Positions 8,494 through 15,537 of a DNA stretch of 64,000 bases are shown here, in pieces. Both the position numbers and the translations under genes were made by a program. The notes beneath the pieces were generated by a model. The model was not told the origin of the DNA. It ran no database searches and saw nothing but the letters and a program-made list of their open reading frames with translations. Origin of the DNA: an uncultured Eubacteriales bacterium (GTDB lineage Bacteria; Bacillota; Clostridia; Oscillospirales; Acutalibacteraceae); contig ONCP01000016.1 of NCBI GenBank assembly GCA_900316385.1, positions 23,052 through 87,051 of the forward strand. Direction: 5' to 3'. Each line of letters begins with the position of its first letter. The first letter of the stretch is position 1.

Positions 8494-9312
8494 ATGAACG
8501 AATATGATGTAATGCCGAACAGAGCCGAGCGGTTTGTGATAAAAATTGATGATTTCAAGCAGTCTATGGGACTGTGGTACTCACTGTTCGCTCAACGGAT
8601 TTTGCCGTTTTTGCTGTTTATTCTTCCCGTTAACGTTGTTCTCGGACGAATAAACAGATATCTGATGACATATTACTTTCCGCAGGTCAATCTCAACGGT
8701 TCGATCCTGCTCGTCGAGTGGATCGCCGCAATGCTCGCGTTTCTCGCGTTCGCGGTGTTCCTTCCCAAGGCGGCGACTGCCGTTGAGTTCGTTCTCGGCT
8801 TCGGCTATCTCTTCCTCGCGTTTCGACATCATCTTTTCAATTCTCTGCTCGGCTATGCCGTTCTCATCGCGATGACGATCTTTCTCGCATTCAAGCTTGT
8901 GTTTCTCGCCTTTGAGATCGTTCGTCTCAAGGCGTTCGCGGGCGACAAAAAGAATAATATCGAGCGCGACGAGAGCGGAAGGGTCGTAAGAGCGACGACG
9001 GACAGCATTGCTTTCTCCGAGAATCAGCAGGACGAAAGCTACGAGCTGAGCGAAAGCGGCAAAGCCGTAGTCGCTGAAAACGAGCTGTTCTTCGCGGATA
9101 ACGCGGATGACTACGAGCTGAGCGAAAGCGGCAAAGCCGCAGTAGCCGATAACGAGCTGTTCTTTGCGGACAACACGGATGACTACGAGCTGAGCGAAAG
9201 CGGCAGAGCCGTAGTGGAAAGCAACGAGGAGTTTTTCCTCGCGAACGAAGTAAGCAATCCCGATTTCTTAAGCTCCGAGGTTCCGACGGACGACGACTTT
9301 TTCTTCGGCTGA
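8494..9312 (+). CDS. Membrane protein with acidic 24-residue tandem repeats, unknown function
   Basis: 272 residues. Residues ~30-150 contain three or four hydrophobic spans (ILPFLLFILPVNVVLG, LVEWIAAMLAFLAFAVFL, GYAVLIAMTIFLAFKLVFLAF). The C-terminal third is soluble and strongly acidic, with three copies of a 24-residue repeat starting YELSESGKA and containing NELFFAD. Start is the ATG 3 bp after the small peptide gene; the ribosome site would be the weak context inside that gene's end, which suggests coupled translation. A terminator follows. I do not recognise the family. Position implies a role with the preceding peptide and surface protein (inference). Confidence 0.75.
   Translation: MNEYDVMPNRAERFVIKIDDFKQSMGLWYSLFAQRILPFLLFILPVNVVLGRINRYLMTYYFPQVNLNGSILLVEWIAAMLAFLAFAVFLPKAATAVEFVLGFGYLFLAFRHHLFNSLLGYAVLIAMTIFLAFKLVFLAFEIVRLKAFAGDKKNNIERDESGRVVRATTDSIAFSENQQDESYELSESGKAVVAENELFFADNADDYELSESGKAAVADNELFFADNTDDYELSESGRAVVESNEEFFLANEVSNPDFLSSEVPTDDDFFFG
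9040..9255 (+). repeat. Three in-frame 72-bp tandem repeats in the membrane-protein gene
   Basis: Units start at 9040, 9112 and 9184, each opening TACGAGCTGAGCGAAAGCGG. The first two units are nearly identical at the protein level; the third diverges in its second half. Confidence 0.9.
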
Positions 9313-9329
9313 TAATAACCAAGAATATT

Positions 9330-9351
9330 AAGGCACCCGATCGGGTGCCTT
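9330..9351 (+). terminator. Terminator after the membrane-protein gene
   Basis: Perfect 11-bp inverted repeat AAGGCACCCGA/TCGGGTGCCTT followed by AATTCTTT. Confidence 0.8.
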
Positions 9352-9400
9352 AATTCTTTGGTGCAGGTAACATATGCTCCATCAGTCCAATAAGTTACGT

Positions 9401-9847
9401 TTCGCCTGTTGCGGTGTAGCGTTGCGACCGCCGCCAGTGGCGGAGTAAGGGAGCAAAAGCGCTCTCCAAAATAAGGAGTTGAAGGGCAGCGCACCCGGCT
9501 GTCCGCGCAACGACTATATTTTGGCGAGAAGGCGGCGCTACAAGTTTCATCAACTCTCCTCGCTAAAATTGACCCACCGGGTCAATTTTTTTACGCTCGG
9601 CTTCAAGTCCTGTTACCTGCATTATTCGCTTGTTGCGGTGTAGCGTTGCGACCGCCGCCAGTGGCGGAGTAAGGGAGCAAAAGCGCTCTCCAAAATAAGG
9701 GTTGAAGGACAGCGCACCCGGCTGTCCGCGCAACGACTATATTTTGGTGAGAAGGCGGCGCTACAAGTTTCATCAACTCTCCTCGCTAAAATTGACCCAC
9801 CGGGTCAATTTTTTTACGCTCGGCTTCAAGTCCTGTTACCTGCATTA
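9401..9847 (-). repeat. Two adjacent 224/223-bp direct repeats ending in a tRNA-Leu 3'-end copy
   Basis: Unit 1 (9401-9624) and unit 2 (9625-9847) are almost identical apart from a few substitutions and one small indel (AAGGAGTTG versus AAGGGTTG). Each carries a GACCCACCGGGTC hairpin and GCGCTACAAG, and ends with a perfect 20-base copy of the 3' part of the nearby tRNA-Leu (TTCAAGTCCTGTTACCTGCA, at 9602-9621 and 9825-9844), in the orientation opposite to the tRNA. A third partial copy, TGGTGCAGGTAACA, lies at 9359-9372 in the same orientation as the tRNA. The short frame inside the repeat starting ATGAAACTT looks like a repeat by-product, not a gene. Together with the terminators this fills 9313-9880. 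Confidence 0.85.
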
Positions 9848-9875
9848 AAAAAAGAAAGCACCCGAGGGTGCTTTC
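9847..9875 (-). terminator. Terminator of tRNA-Leu
   Basis: On the minus strand GAAAGCACCC/GGGTGCTTTC followed by TTTTTTT, directly after the CCA end of the tRNA. Confidence 0.8.
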
Positions 9876-9880
9876 CTGTT

Positions 9881-9967
9881 TGGTGCAGGTAACAGGACTT
9901 GAACCTGCATGAAATTGCTTTCACATGGACCTGAACCATGCGCGTCTGCCAATTCCGCCATACCTGC
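9881..9967 (-). tRNA. tRNA-Leu (anticodon CAG)
   Basis: 87 nt including an encoded CCA. Acceptor arms GCAGGTA/TACCTGC, anticodon stem CATGG/CCATG with loop TTCAGGT giving anticodon CAG, a long class II variable arm (GAAAGCAATTTC) and T arm GCAGGTTCAAGTCCTGT. Confidence 0.95.
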
Positions 9968-9982
9968 GTATTCAACTCGTCT

Positions 9983-10011
9983 ATTATAACAAATAACAGA
10001 CGAGTTGTCAA
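9983..10011 (-). promoter_or_regulatory. Promoter of tRNA-Leu
   Basis: Minus strand TTGACA, 17 bp, TATAAT. The -35 box begins on the base next to the stop codon of the LicD-fusion gene. A 9-bp perfect inverted repeat CAACTCGTC/GACGAGTTG (9973-9981 and 9999-10007) straddles the -10 box. Confidence 0.9.
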
Positions 10012-11874
10012 TCAATCCTTTGAAATATTTGATATTTTGAAGCCCGCGTATTTTCCGAGGTCTGTCAGGGTGATCTCGTGCCCCATCAGTCTGGTGCTTA
10101 GCGGCGCAAGCTCCATAAAATCGCCGTAGTGGTTGGTGAGGTACTCCTTGTACTTGGCAGGCACGGGCATTTTGCAGCCGCAAAAATCGACCCTGATCTC
10201 GTTATCGAGGAAGGTCTTGTCAAAGCCGCCCTTATGGACGCTCTTGCCCATTCCGTCGTAGAGGTACTTCGCGCGCTTCTTGTGCTTGAACATTTCCAGC
10301 GTGAACAGGAGCATACGCATTGAAAAACGCAACGGAAAAATGTTTTTGAAAAAGTTCGAGATCGCGGACTGCACCTTTTTGCCGTTGTACACCCTGCGGT
10401 GGTTCCACTTATTGAAAACCATCGCAAGCCAGAACAGCGTCAGCTTGCTGTGAAGCTTCTGCCCGAGCTTGGAATTAGCCGTTTTGTCGTGACAGAATAT
10501 ATCAAACGCGAAGCCGTTGTTCATTCCCTTGTGGTTCTTTGAAAAATCGGTCGCGAACATTGTGTCGGTGAGCCTGAGCTTGGCGTAGGCGTAGTTATAG
10601 CGCTTGTCCTTTTTCGGGTCCTGAAGTATCATCCCGTCGGGAAGCTCGTCGGGCGCGACCTCAAGAAACTTGTCGTAATCCTCGCGGAGCATCATTATGT
10701 CAACGTCGTCGTCCCACGGGATAAAGCCCTTGTGTCTCGCGGCTCCGAGCAGCGTGCCGCCGCCGAGGTACCATTGGATATTGTGCTTCTTACAGATCCT
10801 GTCCACCTCAAGCAGATAAGCAAGCAAAACCTGCTGGATCGCGTCCAGCCTTCCGCCGTGCTCGTGAGGGAATCGGAAATCCGCCTCCGCCTTCTTACTG
10901 TAATTCAGCACCGAGAGCTCAAGAGCGGTTTTGAGGTCGATTTTCGGCTCAAAGCCCGCGAATCTCAGCTTGCCCGTATTAAGCTCTCTTCCCTCAAAGG
11001 AGCCCTTCTCCGTCATATTTATCCTGACCGCCGCACCGAAAATATCGTGGAGCATAGCCGCCAGAGCGCCCGTCGAGGCTGTCGAGTCAACGCTCGCGAC
11101 GTTATAAACGCCCTCCAGCTTCTTCTCAAGCGCGAACACCATAGCGTTGAAAATATCGCTCATATATGTGAACGAAACCTTGTTTTCCGTACTGTAAAGC
11201 GTCGCGGTTCTGCCCTCAGCGATCGCTTTGAACACTTCCTCAAGGCCGTTGTACACTCCGCTTCCCGCGCCGAGAAGAACTCCCGCGCGAAGGAGCGTTA
11301 CGGGGATGTTTCTCTCTGCCGCGAGGCTCATAACAAAGCTTTCCGTCGTTCTGACGAGCTGTGTGTTATAGCAGTCGGGCGTTGAACGACCCATTTCGGT
11401 CTCCGAAAAGGCGCGGAACTTGTTCTCGCCCTCGCCGTATACGCGACTGTCCGAGAGCAGAACGACCCTTTTTACATTCTTTTCGTCGGCAAGCCTGAAC
11501 AGCCCCTTTACAGCCGCCATTTCGGACGCCAGCTGACCGCCAGAGCCGTCGATTTTATGACCGCACAGACCCGTATGGATGATCATATCGACCTTCTGCT
11601 TCACTCCGAGCGCGCGCGTATAATCGCAGACGTTAAAGTCGTCGCGCTCCATGGCTCCCGCGGGGATATCGATCTCGTCCGTGGCGAGAATGACCTTCAT
11701 TCCCGTGCCGATCCTGTCGTTAAGGCTGAGGAGCGTAAAGGCGAACGCCTTTGCCGCCGCGTGACCCGACACAAGCACCGATTTTCCCTTGAGGTACTCG
11801 GGCTTCAACTCGTTCATCGCGGGCGTTGCCGCCCAGTCAAACTGAAAAACCGAAAGCATATCCTTCATCAGCAT
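10012..11874 (-). CDS. SDR (epimerase-like)-LicD fusion protein
   Basis: 620 residues in two parts. Residues 1 to ~340 are an NAD-epimerase/dehydratase-like fold, paralogous to the 336-residue protein just upstream. Residues ~350-620 are a LicD/FKTN nucleotidyltransferase-fold domain with the hallmark GGGTLLGAARHKG and PWDDDVDIMM. LicD proteins transfer phosphocholine or similar phospho-ligands to cell-surface glycans and teichoic acids. In the SDR part the glycine-rich NAD motif is eroded (VLVSGHAAAKAFAF where the neighbour has VLVTGAGKPLG), so that half may no longer be an active dehydrogenase. The start overlaps the upstream stop (TAATG), which indicates coupled translation in the surface-glycan operon. 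Confidence 0.85.
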   Translation of the reverse strand: MLMKDMLSVFQFDWAATPAMNELKPEYLKGKSVLVSGHAAAKAFAFTLLSLNDRIGTGMKVILATDEIDIPAGAMERDDFNVCDYTRALGVKQKVDMIIHTGLCGHKIDGSGGQLASEMAAVKGLFRLADEKNVKRVVLLSDSRVYGEGENKFRAFSETEMGRSTPDCYNTQLVRTTESFVMSLAAERNIPVTLLRAGVLLGAGSGVYNGLEEVFKAIAEGRTATLYSTENKVSFTYMSDIFNAMVFALEKKLEGVYNVASVDSTASTGALAAMLHDIFGAAVRINMTEKGSFEGRELNTGKLRFAGFEPKIDLKTALELSVLNYSKKAEADFRFPHEHGGRLDAIQQVLLAYLLEVDRICKKHNIQWYLGGGTLLGAARHKGFIPWDDDVDIMMLREDYDKFLEVAPDELPDGMILQDPKKDKRYNYAYAKLRLTDTMFATDFSKNHKGMNNGFAFDIFCHDKTANSKLGQKLHSKLTLFWLAMVFNKWNHRRVYNGKKVQSAISNFFKNIFPLRFSMRMLLFTLEMFKHKKRAKYLYDGMGKSVHKGGFDKTFLDNEIRVDFCGCKMPVPAKYKEYLTNHYGDFMELAPLSTRLMGHEITLTDLGKYAGFKISNISKD

Positions 11875-12884
11875 TACGCCTCGCCGCCTTTCTCGGTAAG
11901 TATATTGAGCGCCCTTGTAACACCTGTCGCGGGGTCTGCGTCGGGCAGATACCCTAGCCGTCTCAGGCGCGTGTTATCGAGCACATAAAGGTTGGGAGAC
12001 ATCGGCGAAAGCACCGCCTCCCTGCCCGTGAAAACCGTCTTTGCCTTATCTCCGTAGAGCGTTGAAAGAAGCTCCGCCAGCACGCTCGGGCTCAGCGTGT
12101 AATCGGCGGCGATATTGACCGCCTCTCCGCTTTTCGCCGCAGAAAACACCCTGACGACCGCCGCCGCCGCGTCCGCGACGTATATCGCGCTTTCGGGCAG
12201 GACGCTTCTGTCAGCCTCAACGCTTTTTCTTGACGCGGCGTTTTTGAGAAGCCCGATATACTTGCCCTCAAACGCGCTGTAAAGCTCCGCGATCACGGCG
12301 AGCTTGATATCCAGCCCCGCCTCCTTCGCGAGCTTCTTGGCGGAGGTATAGACCATTCTGTCAAACTGGACGCTCGATTTTTCCGCCTTGGCGCAGTCGT
12401 TATACCCAAACAGATCGTTCTCGGTGATCTTCTCTTTTCCGTTGAAAACGTCGCCGTAAATATCGGCGGGAACGCAGATCAGCGCCTTTGCCTTATTAGC
12501 GGAGATGAATCTCAGCAGATTGAGCGGCGCGGTAAAAACATCGAGCGCGGAAACGCTCTCGGTATGGATAACGCAATCTGCTCTTTCGCCGCCGAGGTAG
12601 GTATAGTCGCGCGAAACGACAAAGTCGATGTCGCCCCTGTATGTCAGTCTGCCGAATTTTTCCATAAGAGTGTCGGACGAATCGACGGCGATGATCTTTG
12701 TGCCTGCCGAGCTGAGGTCGTTATTGATCAGAAGCGCGCAGCAAAGATAATATCCGAGCGGCTTTCCCGCGCCCGTAACAAGCACGGTTTTTCCCTCGAA
12801 CTCCGCAAAGCTTGTACGCTTTGTGACCGAAAGAACATCGTTATATAGATACGGAGTCAACAGCTTATTAACCTCAAATTCCAT
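11874..12884 (-). CDS. NAD-dependent epimerase/dehydratase-like SDR protein
   Basis: 336 residues. The N-terminal Rossmann motif VLVTGAGKPLGYYLC is intact and an acidic residue follows beta-2 (IIAVDSSD). A canonical YxxxK is present as YTSAKKLAKE. Sugar-nucleotide epimerase, dehydratase or reductase are all possible; substrate not determinable. It lies between the ABC exporter ATPase and the SDR-LicD fusion, so a role in making or decorating an exported glycan is likely. The start ATGGA is preceded by GAGGAGATATAAAA, which is the end of a dispersed R2 repeat. Confidence 0.78.
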   Translation of the reverse strand: MEFEVNKLLTPYLYNDVLSVTKRTSFAEFEGKTVLVTGAGKPLGYYLCCALLINNDLSSAGTKIIAVDSSDTLMEKFGRLTYRGDIDFVVSRDYTYLGGERADCVIHTESVSALDVFTAPLNLLRFISANKAKALICVPADIYGDVFNGKEKITENDLFGYNDCAKAEKSSVQFDRMVYTSAKKLAKEAGLDIKLAVIAELYSAFEGKYIGLLKNAASRKSVEADRSVLPESAIYVADAAAAVVRVFSAAKSGEAVNIAADYTLSPSVLAELLSTLYGDKAKTVFTGREAVLSPMSPNLYVLDNTRLRRLGYLPDADPATGVTRALNILTEKGGEA

Positions 12885-12966
12885 TTTTATATCTCCTCAT
12901 CTGGTTTGGTGTACCTCTGTCAGAAGTCCGTTGTCCCACTGATGTGGGCGTACTCACCGACTTTTT
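12885..12966 (-). repeat. Dispersed repeat R2, ribosome-site end at the SDR start codon
   Basis: Minus strand: GTGGGC..., CAGTGGGACAACGGACTTCTG, ACAGAGGTACACCAAACCAG, then ATGAGGAGATATAAAA and the ATG of the SDR gene. Same family as copies at 14.1, 20.2, 21.9, 43.2, 49.0 and 53.8 kb. Confidence 0.85.
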
Positions 12967-12970
12967 AAGT

Positions 12971-13098
12971 GGAAAGTTGAAAGTGGAAAGTTGAAAGTAA
13001 CTGACTACTGACTACTGACTACTAACTACTAACTACTAACTACTAACTACTGACTACTGACTACTGACTACTGCCTACTGACTACTGACAACTGACTA
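12971..13098. repeat. Phased heptanucleotide arrays
   Basis: Four units (G/T)GAAAGT (12971-12998), then 14 uninterrupted seven-base units from 13001 to 13098: CTGACTA three times, CTAACTA four times, CTGACTA three times, CTGCCTA, CTGACTA, CTGACAA, CTGACTA. Register is kept throughout, with variation at fixed positions only. Non-coding, lying between the ABC ATPase stop and the R2 copy. Confidence 0.95.
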
Positions 13099-13128
13099 AG
13101 GGAGTTGCCAAACGACAACCCCCTCCCA

Positions 13129-14133
13129 TTACTTACTTTCTTTATTCTCTTTTGTGTCTTTATTTTCTTTATCGGAATAATAATCCGCTCTGAACGCCTC
13201 GAGGTCAGCCTCATACTGGGCGATATCGCTCTCAAACTCGCGGATTTTCTCGTAGTGCTTCTCAAGGCTTTCGCGCTCGGTCGTAAGGAGCATATCCTCG
13301 CTCGCCTCGGCGATGACCTTATCGAGCTCCTTGATTTTTTCCATTCTCTTATCGATCTGCGACTTGCGCTTATCGATAAGATAAATGAGGTGAGCCTCCC
13401 TTGTGGGACCGTCAAAAATGAGCTTGCCCTTTTTAAGGAAGATCGAACGCTCGCAGATCTCCTCGACCGACGTGGCGTTATGGCTGACATAAAGCACGGT
13501 AACGCCCGTTTCGATGATCTGGCGGATCTTCGCCTTACACTTCGCCTTGAACGACGCGTCGCCGACCGCAAGCGCCTCGTCAATAACGAGGATATCGGGC
13601 GAGATATTTACGTTGATCGCGAATCCCAGACGCATTTTCATACCGCTCGAGTAGGTTCTTACGGGCTGGTCGATATACACGCCGAGCTCGGCGAACTCAA
13701 CGACGTTCTCCTCGATCTTATCGATCTCGTTGTCATCAAGTCCGAGGATATAGCCCTTGAGCCTGATGTTCTCACGACCCGTCATCTCAAGCACAAAGCC
13801 CGCGGTGAGCTCCAGCAGAGCCGCGACCATACCGTTGACCTTGATCTCGCCCTCGTCGGGGAAGGTTACGCCCGTAACGTGCTTGAGCAGGGTCGATTTA
13901 CCGCCGCCGTTGTCGCCCATGATTCCGACCGCCTCGCCCTTGCGGATCTCAAAGGAGATATTGTCCAGCGCCTTATGGGTCACGGGATTCTTCGGCTTGA
14001 TAAAAAGCGACTTGAACCTGGCGCGGTCGTTTTTGTACAGCGTATATGTTTTTGAAACGTTTTTAAAGGTGATGATCGGCTCCGAGTTCATATCGACCTT
14101 GCGCCGATTCATATTCTGAAAAAAACTATCCAT
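13129..14133 (-). CDS. ABC transporter ATPase for polysaccharide/teichoic acid export (TagH/Wzt type)
   Basis: 334 residues from the ATG at 14133, chosen because GAGGAGATATAAA lies just upstream; the longer frame runs into an R2 repeat. Walker A GDNGGGKST, signature TYSSGMKMRLGFA, Walker B ILVIDEALAVGD and switch His in VSHN are all present, and VKVNGMVAALLELTAGF is typical of the exporter ATPases RfbE/TagH/Wzt. The last ~80 residues are charged and heptad-like (KRKSQIDKRMEKIKELDKVI), probably a coiled coil in place of a carbohydrate-binding domain. Works with the permease encoded upstream to flip lipid-linked glycan across the membrane. Confidence 0.9.
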   Translation of the reverse strand: MDSFFQNMNRRKVDMNSEPIITFKNVSKTYTLYKNDRARFKSLFIKPKNPVTHKALDNISFEIRKGEAVGIMGDNGGGKSTLLKHVTGVTFPDEGEIKVNGMVAALLELTAGFVLEMTGRENIRLKGYILGLDDNEIDKIEENVVEFAELGVYIDQPVRTYSSGMKMRLGFAINVNISPDILVIDEALAVGDASFKAKCKAKIRQIIETGVTVLYVSHNATSVEEICERSIFLKKGKLIFDGPTREAHLIYLIDKRKSQIDKRMEKIKELDKVIAEASEDMLLTTERESLEKHYEKIREFESDIAQYEADLEAFRADYYSDKENKDTKENKESK

Positions 14134-14136
14134 TTT

Positions 14137-14471
14137 ATATCTCCTCGTCGCACTCAGTGCGGCATTATCAAAAGTCCGTTGTCCCACTCTTATGGGTTCA
14201 CTCACAAGCTTGCTGCGGGAGGACAGGTTCTGCTTTTTGGTTGTCCGCGTCGCACTCAGCGCGCATTATCAAAAGACGGTTTCCCACTAACCTGCGTTCA
14301 CTCACAAGCTTGCTGCTGGAGGACAGGTTCTGCTTTTTGGTTGTCCGCGTCGCACTCAGTGCGGCATTATCAAAAGTCCGTTGTCCCACTTTTTTTATTT
14401 GTCCACGTCTTGTTAGTTGCGCCTCTATTAAAAATCCGTTGTCCCACTGACCTGCGCGCACTCACCGACTT
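14137..14471 (-). repeat. Tandem copies of dispersed repeat R2
   Basis: The 397-bp gap between ABC ATPase and permease is filled by three complete and one partial R2 units, each with CCGTTGTCCCAC or CGGTTTCCCAC and CACTCACAAGCTTGCTG(C/CTG)GGAGGACAGGTTC, separated by TGCTTTTTGGTTGTCCGCG, and closed by GAAAGTT heptads (14474-14512). The unit next to the ATPase ends, on the minus strand, in GACGAGGAGATATAAA plus the ATG. Confidence 0.85.
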
Positions 14472-14530
14472 TTTAAGTTGAAAGTTGAAAGTGGAAAGTG
14501 GAAAGTGGAAAGTAACTGACTACTGCCGAC

Positions 14531-15301
14531 TTACAGCACATCGGGTATTTTCTTTCTCAGGCGGTTATAGTTGTACACGCCGAGAAGGAAGATCACAATA
14601 AATTCCACCGCGAAGATTATGAATTCCGTCTTGAACTCAAAGAACCAGCGATCGTAAAGAAGCGCGTTGCGGTAGCCGTTGATAAAGAAGTTCATCGGGT
14701 TAAACAGCATTATCTGCTTGAGCGGCGCGGGAAGGTCGTAGGAATTATATACTACGCCCGTCAGCCAGAAGATACCCGACATGATCGAGGTGATGGCGTT
14801 TTCAAGGTCTGCCGAGAAAGCGCACATCGGCGCGGTGCTCCACGAGAGGAACAGGAAGAAGAAGAACATCGCGGGCATATAGAACAATAACTGAAGATTA
14901 TACCAGCTTACTCCCCAGAACACGGCGACATAGATATACATCAGCCCCGTCAGGACAAGGTGGACGTAGATCCTTGAGATCGTCGAAAAGGTCATAATGG
15001 TTGACACGGGGAAATTGACCTTTGTAACATACTGGCGGTGCGAGCGGATATCCTTGGCTCCCTTTACGATACTGTCCGAAATGAAAAACCACGGGATAAA
15101 GCCCACGAACATAAACAGAAAACGGTCGAGCAAAAGCTTGTTTGAACCGATGTCGACCGCGACGGTGCCCAGATGACGGATACCGACGGAAAACGCGAAC
15201 CAGTATACAAAAATCGTGAAAGCGGGCTTTACGACCGCCCAACCCGGACCGATCGCGGCGCCCTTATAAGTTTTGATCAGCTCTGTTTTAGCGAGCATCA
15301 T
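14531..15301 (-). CDS. ABC-2 type permease of polysaccharide/teichoic acid exporter (TagG/Wzm type)
   Basis: 256 residues with six hydrophobic spans and the family pattern KTYKGAAIGPGWAVVKPAF near the N-terminus and NPMNFFINGYRNALL near the C-terminus. First gene of the surface-glycan operon. The annotated ATG at 15301 has no ribosome site. The frame continues upstream without a stop as FLKDIIREHKGFGKQI, which looks like the amphipathic N-terminus of these permeases, to GGGGGAG at 15366-15372, with only ATA/ATT/TTC codons available as starts there. The true N-terminus is therefore probably about 20 residues longer (inference). Confidence 0.88.
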   Translation of the reverse strand: MMLAKTELIKTYKGAAIGPGWAVVKPAFTIFVYWFAFSVGIRHLGTVAVDIGSNKLLLDRFLFMFVGFIPWFFISDSIVKGAKDIRSHRQYVTKVNFPVSTIMTFSTISRIYVHLVLTGLMYIYVAVFWGVSWYNLQLLFYMPAMFFFFLFLSWSTAPMCAFSADLENAITSIMSGIFWLTGVVYNSYDLPAPLKQIMLFNPMNFFINGYRNALLYDRWFFEFKTEFIIFAVEFIVIFLLGVYNYNRLRKKIPDVL

Positions 15302-15417
15302 TATTTGTTTTCCGAAGCCCTTATGCTCACGGATAATATCCTTTAAGAAAATTATTGAAATCTCCCCCTTAACAATGCTTGCGTACTTTACCTATTTTAT
15401 TCCTATTATATAAATCC

Positions 15418-15446
15418 ATTATAGTGCTTATTTTATTATTTGTCAA
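15418..15446 (-). promoter_or_regulatory. Promoter of the surface-glycan operon
   Basis: Minus strand TTGACA, 17 bp, TATAAT. Confidence 0.9.
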
Positions 15447-15491
15447 TTTGTGTTACGAGAATGTAGGAAAATTTTGTTGCGGCTTTCTTCA

Positions 15492-15523
15492 AAAAGAAAA
15501 AGCCCTCCCGAAGGAAGGCTTTT
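15492..15523 (-). terminator. Terminator of the second beta-helix surface protein
   Basis: Minus strand AAAAGCCTTCC-TTCG-GGAGGGCTTTTTCTTTTT, 15 bases after the stop. Confidence 0.85.
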
Positions 15524-15537
15524 CGGCAATAGCTATA

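Noticed and set aside
9401..9847. Small protein genes inside the 224-bp repeats (ATGAAACTT frame, minus strand)
   Set aside because: The same frame appears in each repeat unit, overlaps hairpins and ends in tRNA-derived DNA; best explained as a repeat by-product.
12971..13098. CRISPR array
   Set aside because: Period is seven bases with no spacers, and there are no cas genes in the window.
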